A DNA stretch of 44,936 nt from Streptomyces sp. SolWspMP-5a-2 (GCF_900091845.1 NZ_FMCI01000055.1:1-44936); one strand, 5' to 3'. Shown: positions 8,218 through 16,383, counted from the stretch's first letter. Translations and numbers: made by a program. Notes: generated by a model from the sequence alone, not told the origin.

Positions 8218-10173
8218 ATGGCCACCCGACCGTCACGCTCCACCAAGAAGACCGTCCTCGGCATCGGCGGCATCGTCGTCCTGGCCGGACTCAACGCGCC
8301 CGCCGCCCTCGACTTCGCCGGGGAGAAGTACCACGCGTGGGAGATATCCCGCCCCGAGTACCAGGCGAAGTACGGCTCCTGGTCCCAGCTCGACATCCCG
8401 GAGAAGTACCGCACCAACGCGATCCACGCGGCGCTCCTGCACACCGGCAAGGTCCTCATCGTGGCCGGGTCGGGCAACGAGCAGAAGAAGTTCGACAAGG
8501 GCTCCTTCGACACCGTCCTGTGGGACCCGAAGGCCAACACCTTCAAGAAGATCCCCACCCCGGACGACTTCTTCTGCTCCGGGCACGCGGCCCTCCCCGA
8601 CGGCCGCATGCTGGTGGCGGGCGGCACCGCCCGCTACGAACTGCTCGACGGCGAGGTCCGGCGGGCGGGCGGCGGCATGCGGGTCAAGAACGAGAACCCC
8701 GACAAGGCGGTGTTCCTGAAGAAGGGCACCCGCTTCCGCTCACCGGCGGGCGTCGAGTACGTCAGCAGGTTCGACGTCACCGTCCCCAAGGCGAAGCGCT
8801 CCTTCAAGGTCAGCTACGACGGCCGCGGCGCGATGGAGCCCTGGCGCACCCAGGTGACCGCCAGCGAGGTGCGGGTCTTCGTCGAGGCCGCCGAGAAGGG
8901 ACCGCTGTCGGCCACCGACCGGCAGGCCCAGTACGACATCGAGGGCCTCAAGGGCGAGGACGCCGACAACACCTACGGCCTCAGCGAGAAGATCACCCTC
9001 GACAAGCAGGACTTCCAGGGCATCCGCGCCGCCTACGAGTTCGACCCGAAGGCCGAGCGGTACGTCCCGGTCGACCCGATGCGCAAGGCCCGCTGGTACC
9101 CGACCCTGGTCGGCCTCGACGACGGCCGGGTGCTGGCCGTCTCCGGCCTCGACGACGTCGGTGTGATCGACCCCGGCGACAACGAGATCTACGACCCGCG
9201 GACCAAGAAGTGGTCGCCGGGGCCCAAGCGGTACTTCCCGACCTACCCGGCGCTGTTCCTCACCAAGGGCGGCAAGCTGTTCTACCCGGCCTCCAACGCC
9301 GGTTACGGGCCCGCCGAACAGGGCCGCGAGCCGGGCCTGTGGGACCTGAAGACCAACACCTTCACCAAGGTGCCGGGGCTGCGCGACCCCGCCCAGACGG
9401 AGACGTCGGCCTCCCTGCTGCTGCCGCCCGCGCAGGACCAGAAGGTGATGATCCTCGGCGGCGGCGGGGTCGGCGAGTCGAAGAAGTCCACCCCGCGCAC
9501 CGCCGTCGTCGACCTGAAGAAGGGCAGCCCCGCCTTCAAGGACGGCCCCGACCTGCCCCAGGGCACCCGCTACCTGAACAGCGTGATCATGCCGGACGAC
9601 TCGGTGTTCACCACCAACGGCTCCTCCGACTACCGCGGGCGCAGCGCGAGCAACATCTTCAAGGCGCAGTTCTACGACCCCAAGGCCAACGCCTTCCGGG
9701 CGGCGGCCGACCCGATGGTGGGCCGCAACTACCACTCCGAGGCGCTGCTGCTGCCCGACGGACGGGTCGCCACGTTCGGCTCCGACCCGCTCTTCGACGA
9801 CCAGCAGAACACCAAGCTCGGCCACTTCGAGCAGCGCATGGAGGTGTTCACCCCGCCCGCCCTGCACAAGAACGGCGCCTCCCGGCCCGTCCTCGCCGAC
9901 GGGCCCGAGGAGCTGGACAAGGACCGCCGGGCGACCTTCCGCACCGACCACCCCGAGCGGGTCGTCAAGGCCCGGCTGATGCGGCCGAGCGCGGTCACCC
10001 ACACCACGGACGTCGAGCAGCGCTCCATCGCGCTGGGCCTCACCAAGGACGCCCGCTCGGTGACCGTCGAGGTGCCCGAGGACCGTGCCCTGGTGCCGCC
10101 CGGCTGGTACATGCTGTTCGTGTCGGACGGCCAGGGCACCCCGTCCGAGGCGAAGTGGATCCAGGTGAAGTGA
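8218..10173 (+). CDS. glxA: Mono-copper radical oxidase GlxA (galactose-oxidase-like)
   Basis: A 651-residue oxidase with an N-terminal anchor (~11-30) followed by a kelch-type propeller and a C-terminal Ig-like domain. Ligands expected by comparison with galactose oxidase are visible: Cys120 in DDFFCSGH and Tyr294 in ARWYPTL (the Tyr-Cys cofactor pair, next to Trp293), Tyr505-His506 in GRNYHSEALLLPDG, and His595 in SAVTHTTD. In Streptomyces GlxA works with CslA in glycan deposition at hyphal tips and is needed for normal development. Start ATG 8218 has GGAGG 10 bases upstream, overlapping the end of cslA. It ends 9 bases from the convergent cslZ. Confidence 0.94.
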   Translation: MATRPSRSTKKTVLGIGGIVVLAGLNAPAALDFAGEKYHAWEISRPEYQAKYGSWSQLDIPEKYRTNAIHAALLHTGKVLIVAGSGNEQKKFDKGSFDTVLWDPKANTFKKIPTPDDFFCSGHAALPDGRMLVAGGTARYELLDGEVRRAGGGMRVKNENPDKAVFLKKGTRFRSPAGVEYVSRFDVTVPKAKRSFKVSYDGRGAMEPWRTQVTASEVRVFVEAAEKGPLSATDRQAQYDIEGLKGEDADNTYGLSEKITLDKQDFQGIRAAYEFDPKAERYVPVDPMRKARWYPTLVGLDDGRVLAVSGLDDVGVIDPGDNEIYDPRTKKWSPGPKRYFPTYPALFLTKGGKLFYPASNAGYGPAEQGREPGLWDLKTNTFTKVPGLRDPAQTETSASLLLPPAQDQKVMILGGGGVGESKKSTPRTAVVDLKKGSPAFKDGPDLPQGTRYLNSVIMPDDSVFTTNGSSDYRGRSASNIFKAQFYDPKANAFRAAADPMVGRNYHSEALLLPDGRVATFGSDPLFDDQQNTKLGHFEQRMEVFTPPALHKNGASRPVLADGPEELDKDRRATFRTDHPERVVKARLMRPSAVTHTTDVEQRSIALGLTKDARSVTVEVPEDRALVPPGWYMLFVSDGQGTPSEAKWIQVK

Positions 10174-10182
10174 ACCCCGGTG

Positions 10183-11175
10183 TCACGCCTTGGAGTTGCG
10201 GGCCAGCTCCAGGGCGTACTCCGGCCACCACTGCCCGGCGTCCGGACCGCCCTCGCAGGTGCCGTCCGACTCGCCGGGCCGCTTGATCCACAGGTAGGCG
10301 TCCAGGCCGGCGGTGCCGGTGTCGGTGGTCGGGCGGGTGCCGAGGGCCCGGCCGGGCGGGTTGCACCAGGCGCCCTCCGCCGGCCCGTTGCCGTTGCGGC
10401 TGGTGTCCACCACGAAGTGCTTGCCGCCCAGGGCGCGGGAGAGTTCGAGCCCGTAGGCGGTGGTCCTCGCGTCCGTCTGGAAGTTGGAGACGTTCAGCGA
10501 GAACCCGTCGGCCCGCTCGACGCCCGCGCGCCTGAGCGGCTCGACCAGCTTGCCGGGCTCCTTGATCCACGACGGGTTGCCCGCGTCCAGGTAGACCTTG
10601 GTGTGCGGCTGCTGCTTCAGGCGCGTGATCGCCTCGCCCAGCAACTGCTCCCGCTCCTGGTGGTACTCGCCCGGCGTGCAGCCGTCCGCGATGTGCGCGA
10701 TGGCGTCCGGCTCCAGGACCACCAGGGCCTTGCCGTCGCCGAGCGCCTGCGCGAACTTCCCGATCCACGCCCGGTAGGCGTCCGCGTCGGCGGCGCCGCC
10801 CGCCGAGTGCTGGCCGCAGTCGCGGTGCGGGATGTCGTACGCCACGAACAGCGCCGTGCGGCCCTCGTGCCCGGCGGAGGCGGTCGCCGTGCGCACCAGC
10901 GGGCCGGGGTCGATCTCGCCGGCCGGCCACATCGCGACCGGCTGCCGCGCGATCCGGCCGAGGAGGTCGGCGTCCTGGTGGCGGCCCTGCTGCTGCCAGA
11001 TCCTGATCTGCTCGGCCGCGGAGGACGCCGGGTCGACCCAGAAGTCCGAGGCGGCCGCGGGACGTGCCTTCGGGGAGGCGGCGACGGACGCCGCGTCGCC
11101 GCCGGGTGCGGACGAGCAGCCCGCGGTGAGGCCGAGGGCCGTGAGGGTGGCGAGGGTGTGGATCAGCCGGGACAT
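10183..11175 (-). CDS. cslZ: GH6 endoglucanase-like lipoprotein CslZ
   Basis: A 330-residue family-6 glycoside hydrolase. Residues 1-20 form a lipoprotein signal with lipobox LTAGC (Cys20), followed by an Ala/Ser/Pro linker. Catalytic features: VAYDIPHRDCGQHSAGG with Asp118, and LVVLEPDAIAHI with Asp157. YLDAGNPSWIK and the C-terminal CNPPGRALG and YLWIKRPGESDGTCEGG follow the GH6 pattern. A length near 300 is usual for single-domain bacterial GH6. Position beside cslA-glxA fits the processing enzyme of the same glycan. It is on the opposite strand and convergent with glxA, so expression is separate. Confidence 0.9.
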   Translation of the reverse strand: MSRLIHTLATLTALGLTAGCSSAPGGDAASVAASPKARPAAASDFWVDPASSAAEQIRIWQQQGRHQDADLLGRIARQPVAMWPAGEIDPGPLVRTATASAGHEGRTALFVAYDIPHRDCGQHSAGGAADADAYRAWIGKFAQALGDGKALVVLEPDAIAHIADGCTPGEYHQEREQLLGEAITRLKQQPHTKVYLDAGNPSWIKEPGKLVEPLRRAGVERADGFSLNVSNFQTDARTTAYGLELSRALGGKHFVVDTSRNGNGPAEGAWCNPPGRALGTRPTTDTGTAGLDAYLWIKRPGESDGTCEGGPDAGQWWPEYALELARNSKA

Positions 11176-11299
11176 GCCGCTCCCTTGCGCGAGGGGTGAC
11201 GACGACGGTGACGGGCCGAGGGACGGGGCCGCCGGGGAGGCCGCCGGGCCGGTGCCGGAGGGCCGTCAGGGAGCCGTCGAGAGAGATGTTTCCGGCAAT

Positions 11300-11334
11300 C
11301 GTTGCACAACGTAATCAGTCGGTACGGAACCGAC
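11300..11334. promoter_or_regulatory. Two dyads between ArsR-like gene end and cslZ
   Basis: CGTTG-CA-CAACG (11300-11311) and GTCGGT-N5-ACCGAC (11318-11334) lie in the 173-bp gap upstream of cslZ and downstream of the ArsR-like gene. One could be a cslZ operator, and the second could be a weak terminator hairpin for the ArsR-like gene. No further support. Confidence 0.3.
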
Positions 11335-11348
11335 ATGAACCCCGTGGG

Positions 11349-12332
11349 TCACTCGTCCCCCGAGGCCAGCGCGACGCCCAGCGGGGTCCGCTCGTAGAGG
11401 ACCTGGTGCCCGTAGCGCCGGGCGGTGAGCAGCCCGGCGTCCCGCAGCAGCGTCAGATGCGCCGAGACCGACGACGGCGCCAGCCCCAGCCTGCGGGCCA
11501 GCGCCGCCGTTCCCGCAGGCTCGTCCAGGGCGGCCAGCACCGCCGCCCGGCCCCGGCCCAGCAGCCGCACCAGCACGTCGGGCGCCCGCCCGGCCGTCGG
11601 GGCCCACAGACCGCCGATGCCCCGGGCCGGGTAGACGACGGTCGGCTGCCAGGGCGGCTCGAAGGTGCTGATGACGTCCGGCCAGACGAACACGCTCGGC
11701 ATCAGGACCAGCCCCTGCCCGGCCAGGTGCCGGTCGTGCTCCAGGCGCATGTCCACCGTGAGCGTGCCCTCCCGCCAGCCGAACCGCCGGTTCATCTCCG
11801 GCAGCAGCCCGCCCAGGCCCACCTCCGCCAGCCGCCGCGAGTGGAAGGCCACGTCCGCCTCCAGGAGCGTCCGCAGCCGGGGCCAGTCCGGGGCGATCAG
11901 CGCCCGGTGGGCGCTGATCATCAGGCCGGTCAGCTCCTCGATCATCCCGGCCGGGTCCCGCAGCCACCGCCGCCCCCGCGCCGACTCCGCCGCCCCCGGC
12001 GTGCAGGCGAGCGACTTCGCCGTGTCCTCGCGGGCCTGCGCCGGATCGCACGCGCGGACCGCCGCGATCTCCTCCTCGAAGGTCACCGCGGGACCCAGCG
12101 GCGGCGGGGACAGCCAGTCCGGGCTGTGCCCCCGCTGCGGCATCAGCAGCCACAGCCCGGTCAGGTCGAGCCCGGCCGCCACCCTCGCCGACCGGCGCAG
12201 CCAGTGCGCGTGGTAGCCCTGCCGCTCGGGGCGCTTGAGCATGCGCACCGCCTCCTGCGTCTCCCAGAGCGGGGAGAGCGCGAACCGGCAGCGCAGGAAG
12301 TCGTCGCCGCCGAAGTGCAGCCGTGCGGGCAC
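11349..12332 (-). CDS. ArsR/SmtB-type winged-helix regulator with long N-terminal domain
   Basis: A 327-residue regulator. Residues ~1-245 form a large alpha-rich domain of the DUF5937 kind seen in actinobacterial ArsR-like proteins. The C-terminal ~80 residues are a winged helix (RAAVLAALDEPAGTAALARRL, LAPSSVSAHLTLLRDAGLLTARRYGHQVLYERTPLG). No metal-site CxC motif is seen in the DNA-binding helix, so metal sensing is unlikely. Start is GTG 12332. It diverges from an MFS transporter and a perfect palindrome lies between them, so it most likely represses that exporter and itself. Confidence 0.85.
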   Translation of the reverse strand: MPARLHFGGDDFLRCRFALSPLWETQEAVRMLKRPERQGYHAHWLRRSARVAAGLDLTGLWLLMPQRGHSPDWLSPPPLGPAVTFEEEIAAVRACDPAQAREDTAKSLACTPGAAESARGRRWLRDPAGMIEELTGLMISAHRALIAPDWPRLRTLLEADVAFHSRRLAEVGLGGLLPEMNRRFGWREGTLTVDMRLEHDRHLAGQGLVLMPSVFVWPDVISTFEPPWQPTVVYPARGIGGLWAPTAGRAPDVLVRLLGRGRAAVLAALDEPAGTAALARRLGLAPSSVSAHLTLLRDAGLLTARRYGHQVLYERTPLGVALASGDE

Positions 12333-12352
12333 CGCGCACCCCCCGTCCCCGA

Positions 12353-12381
12353 AGATTCGTCCCTGGCCGAATCTCTAGGAT
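12353..12381 (+). promoter_or_regulatory. Operator overlapping MFS promoter
   Basis: AGATTCG-N8-CGAATCT (12353-12374) is a perfect dyad typical in size for ArsR-family operators. A -10 box TAGGAT starts 2 bases later (12376-12381), placing the dyad across the -35/-10 spacer of the rightward promoter. It begins 21 bases upstream of the divergent regulator start. Confidence 0.65.
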
Positions 12382-12410
12382 GCCGTACCGCCGCCGCACA
12401 GGCTCGTGCC

Positions 12411-13655
12411 ATGTCAGTGATCCCCACCCAGAGCACCCGGGCGAGCGGCTACGGCCGGGTCTTCGCCGTCCCCGAGTTCCGCGCCGTCTTCGCCGCCCAC
12501 GCGCTCTCCCTGCTGGGCGTCGTCATCAGCGAGATCGCCCTGTCCGTCCTGGTCTACGACCTCACCGGCTCACCCCTGCTGAGCGCGCTCACCTTCGCCC
12601 TCGGCTTCCTGCCCTACCTCGTCGGCGGCACCCTGCTGGCCGGGGTCGCCGACCGGTTCCCGGCCCGCCGGGTGCTGGTGGTGTGCGACCTGGTCTGCGC
12701 CGCGTGCGTCGCCCTGATGACGGTCTCCGGCACCCACGTCGCCGTGCTGCTCGCCCTGCGCTGCGGGGTCGCCGTCGTCTCGCCGGTCTTCCAGGGGACC
12801 CGGATGGCCACCCTCACCGACATCCTCGGCGACGGCGACCTCTTCGTCCTGGGGCGCTCACTGATCCGGATCGTCTCGCAGAGCGCGCTGCTCGTCGGCT
12901 ACGGACTCGGCGGACTGCTGCTCGTGGCGGTCGCCCCGCGGCACGCCCTGCTCATCACCGTCGCCACCTTCTGCGCCTCGGCGCTGCTGCTGCGCTGCGG
13001 CACCCGGCGCAGGCCCGCCCGCGCCGCGACCGGCGGCCCGCTGGTCCGCGACGGACTGCGCGGCACCCGGCAGGTCCTCGCCGACCGGCGGGTGCGCTGC
13101 CTGCTCCTCCTCTTCTGGGCCCCGGCGATGTTCGCCGTCACCCCGGAGGCGCTCGCCGCGCCCTACGCCGACGACCTGGGCGTCGGCTCCGCCGGTCTCG
13201 GCCTGCTGATGTGCGCGCTGCCGGTCGGCACCATCGCGGGCGAGCTGTTCGCGGGCGCCCGGCTGCGCCCCGCCGCCCGCGAACGCGCCGCCCTCCCGCT
13301 GGTCTGCGCGACCCTGCTGCCCTACCTGGGCTTCGCGCTCCGCCCCGGACTCGTGGTCTCGCTGCTCCTGCTGATGCTCGCGGGCGCCGGATCGGCCTAC
13401 ACCCTGGGCCTCGACCAGTGGTTCGTGCGCGAGGTCCCCGACGAGCTGCGCGGCCGGGCCATGACGGTGCTCACCGCGGGCCTGATGACCATCCAGGGCG
13501 CGGGCATGGCGCTGGCCGGGGCGGCCGCCGAGTTCGCCGGGGTGACGGCGACCGTGGCCGGCGCCGGGCTGCTCGGCACCGTCTGCTGCCTGCTCCTGGC
13601 CCGGGAGGCGGTCCGCACCCGACCGAAGGGCGAGACGGGGCTGACCGGCATGTGA
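12411..13655 (+). CDS. MFS transporter
   Basis: A 414-residue major facilitator protein with about 12 hydrophobic segments. It has the loop 2-3 motif GVADRFPARRVLVV (GxxxDRxGRR-like). The sequence from FRAVFAAHALSLLGVVISEIALSVLVYDLTGSP resembles macrolide-efflux/Bcr-type 12-TM exporters. Start ATG 12411 was chosen because it begins the conserved N-terminus and follows the promoter at 12353-12381. A longer upstream frame would run through the divergent regulator. Control by the adjacent ArsR-like protein is likely. Substrate unknown. Confidence 0.86.
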   Translation: MSVIPTQSTRASGYGRVFAVPEFRAVFAAHALSLLGVVISEIALSVLVYDLTGSPLLSALTFALGFLPYLVGGTLLAGVADRFPARRVLVVCDLVCAACVALMTVSGTHVAVLLALRCGVAVVSPVFQGTRMATLTDILGDGDLFVLGRSLIRIVSQSALLVGYGLGGLLLVAVAPRHALLITVATFCASALLLRCGTRRRPARAATGGPLVRDGLRGTRQVLADRRVRCLLLLFWAPAMFAVTPEALAAPYADDLGVGSAGLGLLMCALPVGTIAGELFAGARLRPAARERAALPLVCATLLPYLGFALRPGLVVSLLLLMLAGAGSAYTLGLDQWFVREVPDELRGRAMTVLTAGLMTIQGAGMALAGAAAEFAGVTATVAGAGLLGTVCCLLLAREAVRTRPKGETGLTGM

Positions 13656-13669
13656 CCGCCGGGTAGGGT
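13641..13669 (+). promoter_or_regulatory. Promoter of MarR gene at 13678
   Basis: CTGACC (13641-13646), a 17-base spacer, then TAGGGT (13664-13669) form a good vegetative promoter. It overlaps the end of the MFS gene. The GTG start follows 8 bases after the -10, so the transcript has little or no leader. Confidence 0.55.
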
Positions 13670-13677
13670 GTGATGCC

Positions 13678-14187
13678 GTGCCGAAACCGCTCAGTCTCCC
13701 CTTCGACCCCATCGCCCGCGCCGACGAGCTGTGGAAACAGCGGTGGGGAAGCGTGCCCTCCATGGCCGCCATCACCTCGATCATGCGCGCGCAGCAGATC
13801 CTGCTCGCCGAGGTGGACGCGGTGGTGAAACCGTACGGGCTGACGTTCGCCCGGTACGAGGCGCTGGTGCTGCTCACCTTCTCCAAGGCGGGCGAACTCC
13901 CGATGTCGAAGATCGGCGAGCGGCTGATGGTGCACCCCACCTCGGTCACGAACACCGTCGACCGCCTGGTCAGGTCGGGCCTGGTCGCCAAGCGCCCGAA
14001 CCCCAACGACGGCCGCGGCACCCTGGCCACCGTCACCGACAAGGGCCGCGAGGTGGTCGACGCGGCGACCGCGGACCTGATGGCGATGGACTTCGGCCTG
14101 AGCGCCTACGACGCCGAGGAGTGCGCGGAACTCTTCGCGATCCTGCGGCCCCTGCGGGTGGCGGCCAGCGATTTCCGCGAGGAGTGA
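13678..14187 (+). CDS. MarR-family transcriptional regulator
   Basis: A 169-residue MarR protein: dimerisation helix MAAITSIMRAQQILLAEVDAVVKPYGLTFARYEAL, a winged helix with MSKIGERLMVHPTSVTNTVDRLVRSGLV, the wing KRPNPNDGRGTLATVTDKG, and a C-terminal helix. Start GTG 13678 lacks a ribosome binding site and is probably leaderless. It is transcribed in the same direction as the MFS gene (22-bp gap) but has its own promoter inside that gene's end. The DUF3817 gene follows at 14250. Ligand and targets unknown. Confidence 0.88.
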   Translation: MPKPLSLPFDPIARADELWKQRWGSVPSMAAITSIMRAQQILLAEVDAVVKPYGLTFARYEALVLLTFSKAGELPMSKIGERLMVHPTSVTNTVDRLVRSGLVAKRPNPNDGRGTLATVTDKGREVVDAATADLMAMDFGLSAYDAEECAELFAILRPLRVAASDFREE

Positions 14188-14236
14188 GGGGGCGCGGGGG
14201 AGGCGACCCGGGGCAAGATCCCCCCGAACGGGTCGT

Positions 14237-14242
14237 TACGCT
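14237..14242 (+). promoter_or_regulatory. -10 box for leaderless DUF3817 transcript
   Basis: TACGCT, then 7 bases (CGACGGC in the sense strand after a C/T-rich junction), then ATG 14250. The same arrangement with the same CGACGGC spacer end precedes the MerR gene at 39550. Confidence 0.5.
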
Positions 14243-14249
14243 CGACGGC

Positions 14250-14588
14250 ATGAAGAAGAGCGTGCTGACCCGCTACCGCGTCATGGCCTACGTCACCGGT
14301 GTGCTGCTGATCGCCCTCACCCTGGGCGTGATCGCCAAGTACCTCCTGGAGCTGGACGGCGCCGACGGCTTCACCCGCGTCGTGGGCATCGCGCACGGCT
14401 GGCTCTACGTCCTCTACCTGGTCTTCGCCTTCGACCTGGGCTCCAAGGCGAAGTGGCCGGTCGGCAAGCAGGTCTGGGTCCTCCTCGCCGGGACGGTCCC
14501 CACGGCCGCGTTCTTCGTCGAGCGGAGGATCAGCCGCGAGCTGGACGCGAAGGTCGCCGAGCAGCCCCAGGCCGTCGCCGGGGCCTGA
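14250..14588 (+). CDS. DUF3817 membrane protein (second copy)
   Basis: A 112-residue protein with three membrane helices (YRVMAYVTGVLLIALTLGV, GIAHGWLYVLYLVFAFDLG, VWVLLAGTVPTAAFFVERR) and a basic, Ala/Gln-rich tail. It is a paralogue of 5608-5952: both have the central G.(A/M)IHG.L(Y/F)(V/I)LY pattern and the (L/V)PT..FF.ERR end. No ribosome binding site precedes the ATG. A TACGCT box 7 bases upstream suggests a leaderless message. It is followed by a hairpin terminator. Function unknown. Confidence 0.83.
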   Translation: MKKSVLTRYRVMAYVTGVLLIALTLGVIAKYLLELDGADGFTRVVGIAHGWLYVLYLVFAFDLGSKAKWPVGKQVWVLLAGTVPTAAFFVERRISRELDAKVAEQPQAVAGA

Positions 14589-14593
14589 CCCCC

Positions 14594-14620
14594 ACCGCCG
14601 TACGGCACACGTACGGCGGT
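14594..14620 (+). terminator. Hairpin terminator after DUF3817 gene
   Basis: ACCGCCGTACG pairs perfectly with its inverse across a 5-base loop, 6 bases after the stop. There is no T-tract, as is usual in this type of genome. Confidence 0.6.
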
Positions 14621-14631
14621 CAGCCATCGAC

Positions 14632-14655
14632 ATTTACTAGGACGTCCTAGTAAAT
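14632..14655. promoter_or_regulatory. Perfect 24-bp palindrome upstream of icmA
   Basis: The half site ATTTACTAGGAC (14632-14643) is followed immediately by its exact inverse (14644-14655). The palindrome ends 2 bases before the icmA ribosome binding site and 8 bases before the ATG. It is much more A+T-rich than its surroundings. It is very likely an operator. The regulator is unknown, but the TetR protein at 16384-17013 is the closest candidate. Confidence 0.75.
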
Positions 14656-14663
14656 TCGGAGGC

Positions 14664-16364
14664 ATGGACGCTGACGCCATCGAGGAGGGCCGCCGACGGT
14701 GGCAGGCCCGGTACGACGCCGCGCGCACGCGCGAGGCCGACTTCACCACGCTCTCCGGAGACTCCGTGGAGCCCGTCTACGGGCCCCGGCCCGGAGACGC
14801 CTACGCCGGGTTCGAGCGGATCGGGTGGCCGGGGGAGTACCCCTACACCCGCGGCCTGCACGCCACCGGGTACCGCGGGCGGACCTGGACGATCCGGCAG
14901 TTCGCCGGGTTCGGCAACGCCGAGCAGACCAACGAGCGCTACAAGATGATCCTCGCCAACGGCGGCGGAGGTCTCTCCGTCGCCTTCGACATGCCGACCC
15001 TCATGGGCCGCGACTCCGACGACGGGCGCGCGCTCGGCGAGGTCGGGCACTGCGGCGTCGCCATCGACTCCGCCGCCGACATGGAGGTGCTGTTCCGGGA
15101 CATCCCGCTCGGGGACGTCACCACCTCCATGACGATCAGCGGCCCCGCGGTGCCGGTCTTCTGCATGTACCTCGTCGCCGCCGAACGCCAGGGCGTCGAC
15201 CCCGCCGTCCTCAACGGCACCCTCCAGACCGACATCTTCAAGGAGTACATCGCCCAGAAGGAGTGGCTCTTCCAGCCCGAGCCGCACCTGCGCCTCATCG
15301 GCGACCTCATGGAGTACTGCGCCGGCGGCATCCCCGCCTACAAGCCGCTCTCCGTCTCCGGGTACCACATCCGCGAGGCCGGGGCGACGGCCGCGCAGGA
15401 GCTGGCCTACACCCTCGCCGACGGCTTCGGCTACGTCGAGCTGGGCCTCAGCCGCGGCCTCGACGTCGACGTCTTCGCCTCCGGACTCTCCTTCTTCTTC
15501 GACGCCCACGTCGACTTCTTCGAGGAGATCGCCAAGTTCCGCGCCGCCCGCCGGATCTGGGCCCGCTGGATGCGGGACGTCTACGGCGCCACCACCGACA
15601 AGGCCCTGTGGCTGCGCTTCCACACCCAGACCGCGGGCGTCTCGCTCACCGCGCAGCAGCCCTACAACAACGTCGTCAGGACCGCCGTCGAGGCGCTCGC
15701 CGCGGTGCTCGGCGGCACCAACTCGCTGCACACCAACGCCCTCGACGAGACCCTCGCCCTGCCCAGCGAACAGGCCGCCGAGATCGCGCTGCGCACCCAG
15801 CAGGTCCTGATGGAGGAGACCGGCGTCGCCAACGTCGCCGACCCGCTCGGCGGCTCCTGGTACGTCGAGCAGCTCACCGACCGGATCGAGGCCGACGCCG
15901 AGAAGATCTTCGAGCAGATCAAGGAGCGCGGACTGCGCGCCCACCCGGACGGACAGCACCCCATCGGCCCGGTCACCTCCGGCATCCTGCGCGGCATCGA
16001 GGACGGCTGGTTCACCGGCGAGATCGCCGAGTCGGCCTTCCGCTACCAGCGGTCCCTGGAGAAGGGCGACAAGCGGGTCGTCGGGGTCAACGCGCACACC
16101 GGGTCCGTCACCGGCGACCTGGAGATCCTGCGGGTCAGCCACGAGGTGGAGCGCGACCAGGTGCGCGCCCTCGCCGACCGGCGGGCCGCCCGCGACGAAC
16201 CCGCGGTGCGCGCCGCCCTGGACGCCATGCTGGCCGCGGCCCGCTCCGGCGCCAACATGATCGCCCCGATGCTGGACGCCGTCCGCGCGGAGGCCACCCT
16301 CGGCGAGATCTGCGGGGTCCTGCGGGACGAGTGGGGGGTGTACACCGAGCCCGCCGGGTTCTGA
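14664..16364 (+). CDS. icmA: Isobutyryl-CoA mutase large subunit
   Basis: A 566-residue catalytic subunit of a coenzyme B12-dependent acyl-CoA mutase. It interconverts isobutyryl-CoA and n-butyryl-CoA, linking valine and butyrate catabolism with polyketide precursors. The N-terminus MDADAIEEGRRRWQARYDAA and the length match Streptomyces IcmA. Barrel signatures FAGFGNAEQTNERYK, GLSVAFDMPTLMGRDSD, TISGPAVPVFCMYL, SVSGYHIREAGATAAQELAY and LRFHTQTAGVSLTAQQPYNN are present. The C-terminal B12-binding domain (DxHxxG) of full methylmalonyl-CoA mutases is absent, as expected when a separate small subunit supplies it; none is in the window. GGAGG lies one base before the ATG. The PF/Y substitution expected for isobutyryl specificity was not verified. 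Confidence 0.92.
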   Translation: MDADAIEEGRRRWQARYDAARTREADFTTLSGDSVEPVYGPRPGDAYAGFERIGWPGEYPYTRGLHATGYRGRTWTIRQFAGFGNAEQTNERYKMILANGGGGLSVAFDMPTLMGRDSDDGRALGEVGHCGVAIDSAADMEVLFRDIPLGDVTTSMTISGPAVPVFCMYLVAAERQGVDPAVLNGTLQTDIFKEYIAQKEWLFQPEPHLRLIGDLMEYCAGGIPAYKPLSVSGYHIREAGATAAQELAYTLADGFGYVELGLSRGLDVDVFASGLSFFFDAHVDFFEEIAKFRAARRIWARWMRDVYGATTDKALWLRFHTQTAGVSLTAQQPYNNVVRTAVEALAAVLGGTNSLHTNALDETLALPSEQAAEIALRTQQVLMEETGVANVADPLGGSWYVEQLTDRIEADAEKIFEQIKERGLRAHPDGQHPIGPVTSGILRGIEDGWFTGEIAESAFRYQRSLEKGDKRVVGVNAHTGSVTGDLEILRVSHEVERDQVRALADRRAARDEPAVRAALDAMLAAARSGANMIAPMLDAVRAEATLGEICGVLRDEWGVYTEPAGF

Positions 16365-16383
16365 CCGGCCCGGCGGCGCGCGC

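Noticed and set aside
6663..10286. A 1207-codon open frame running through cslA and glxA in another frame
   Set aside because: It is rich in Arg/Pro/Gly with no family signature, crosses both well-supported genes and is a by-product of high GC at third codon positions.
14664..16364. Full-length methylmalonyl-CoA mutase large subunit
   Set aside because: At 566 residues it lacks the C-terminal B12 domain, and its N-terminus matches IcmA.
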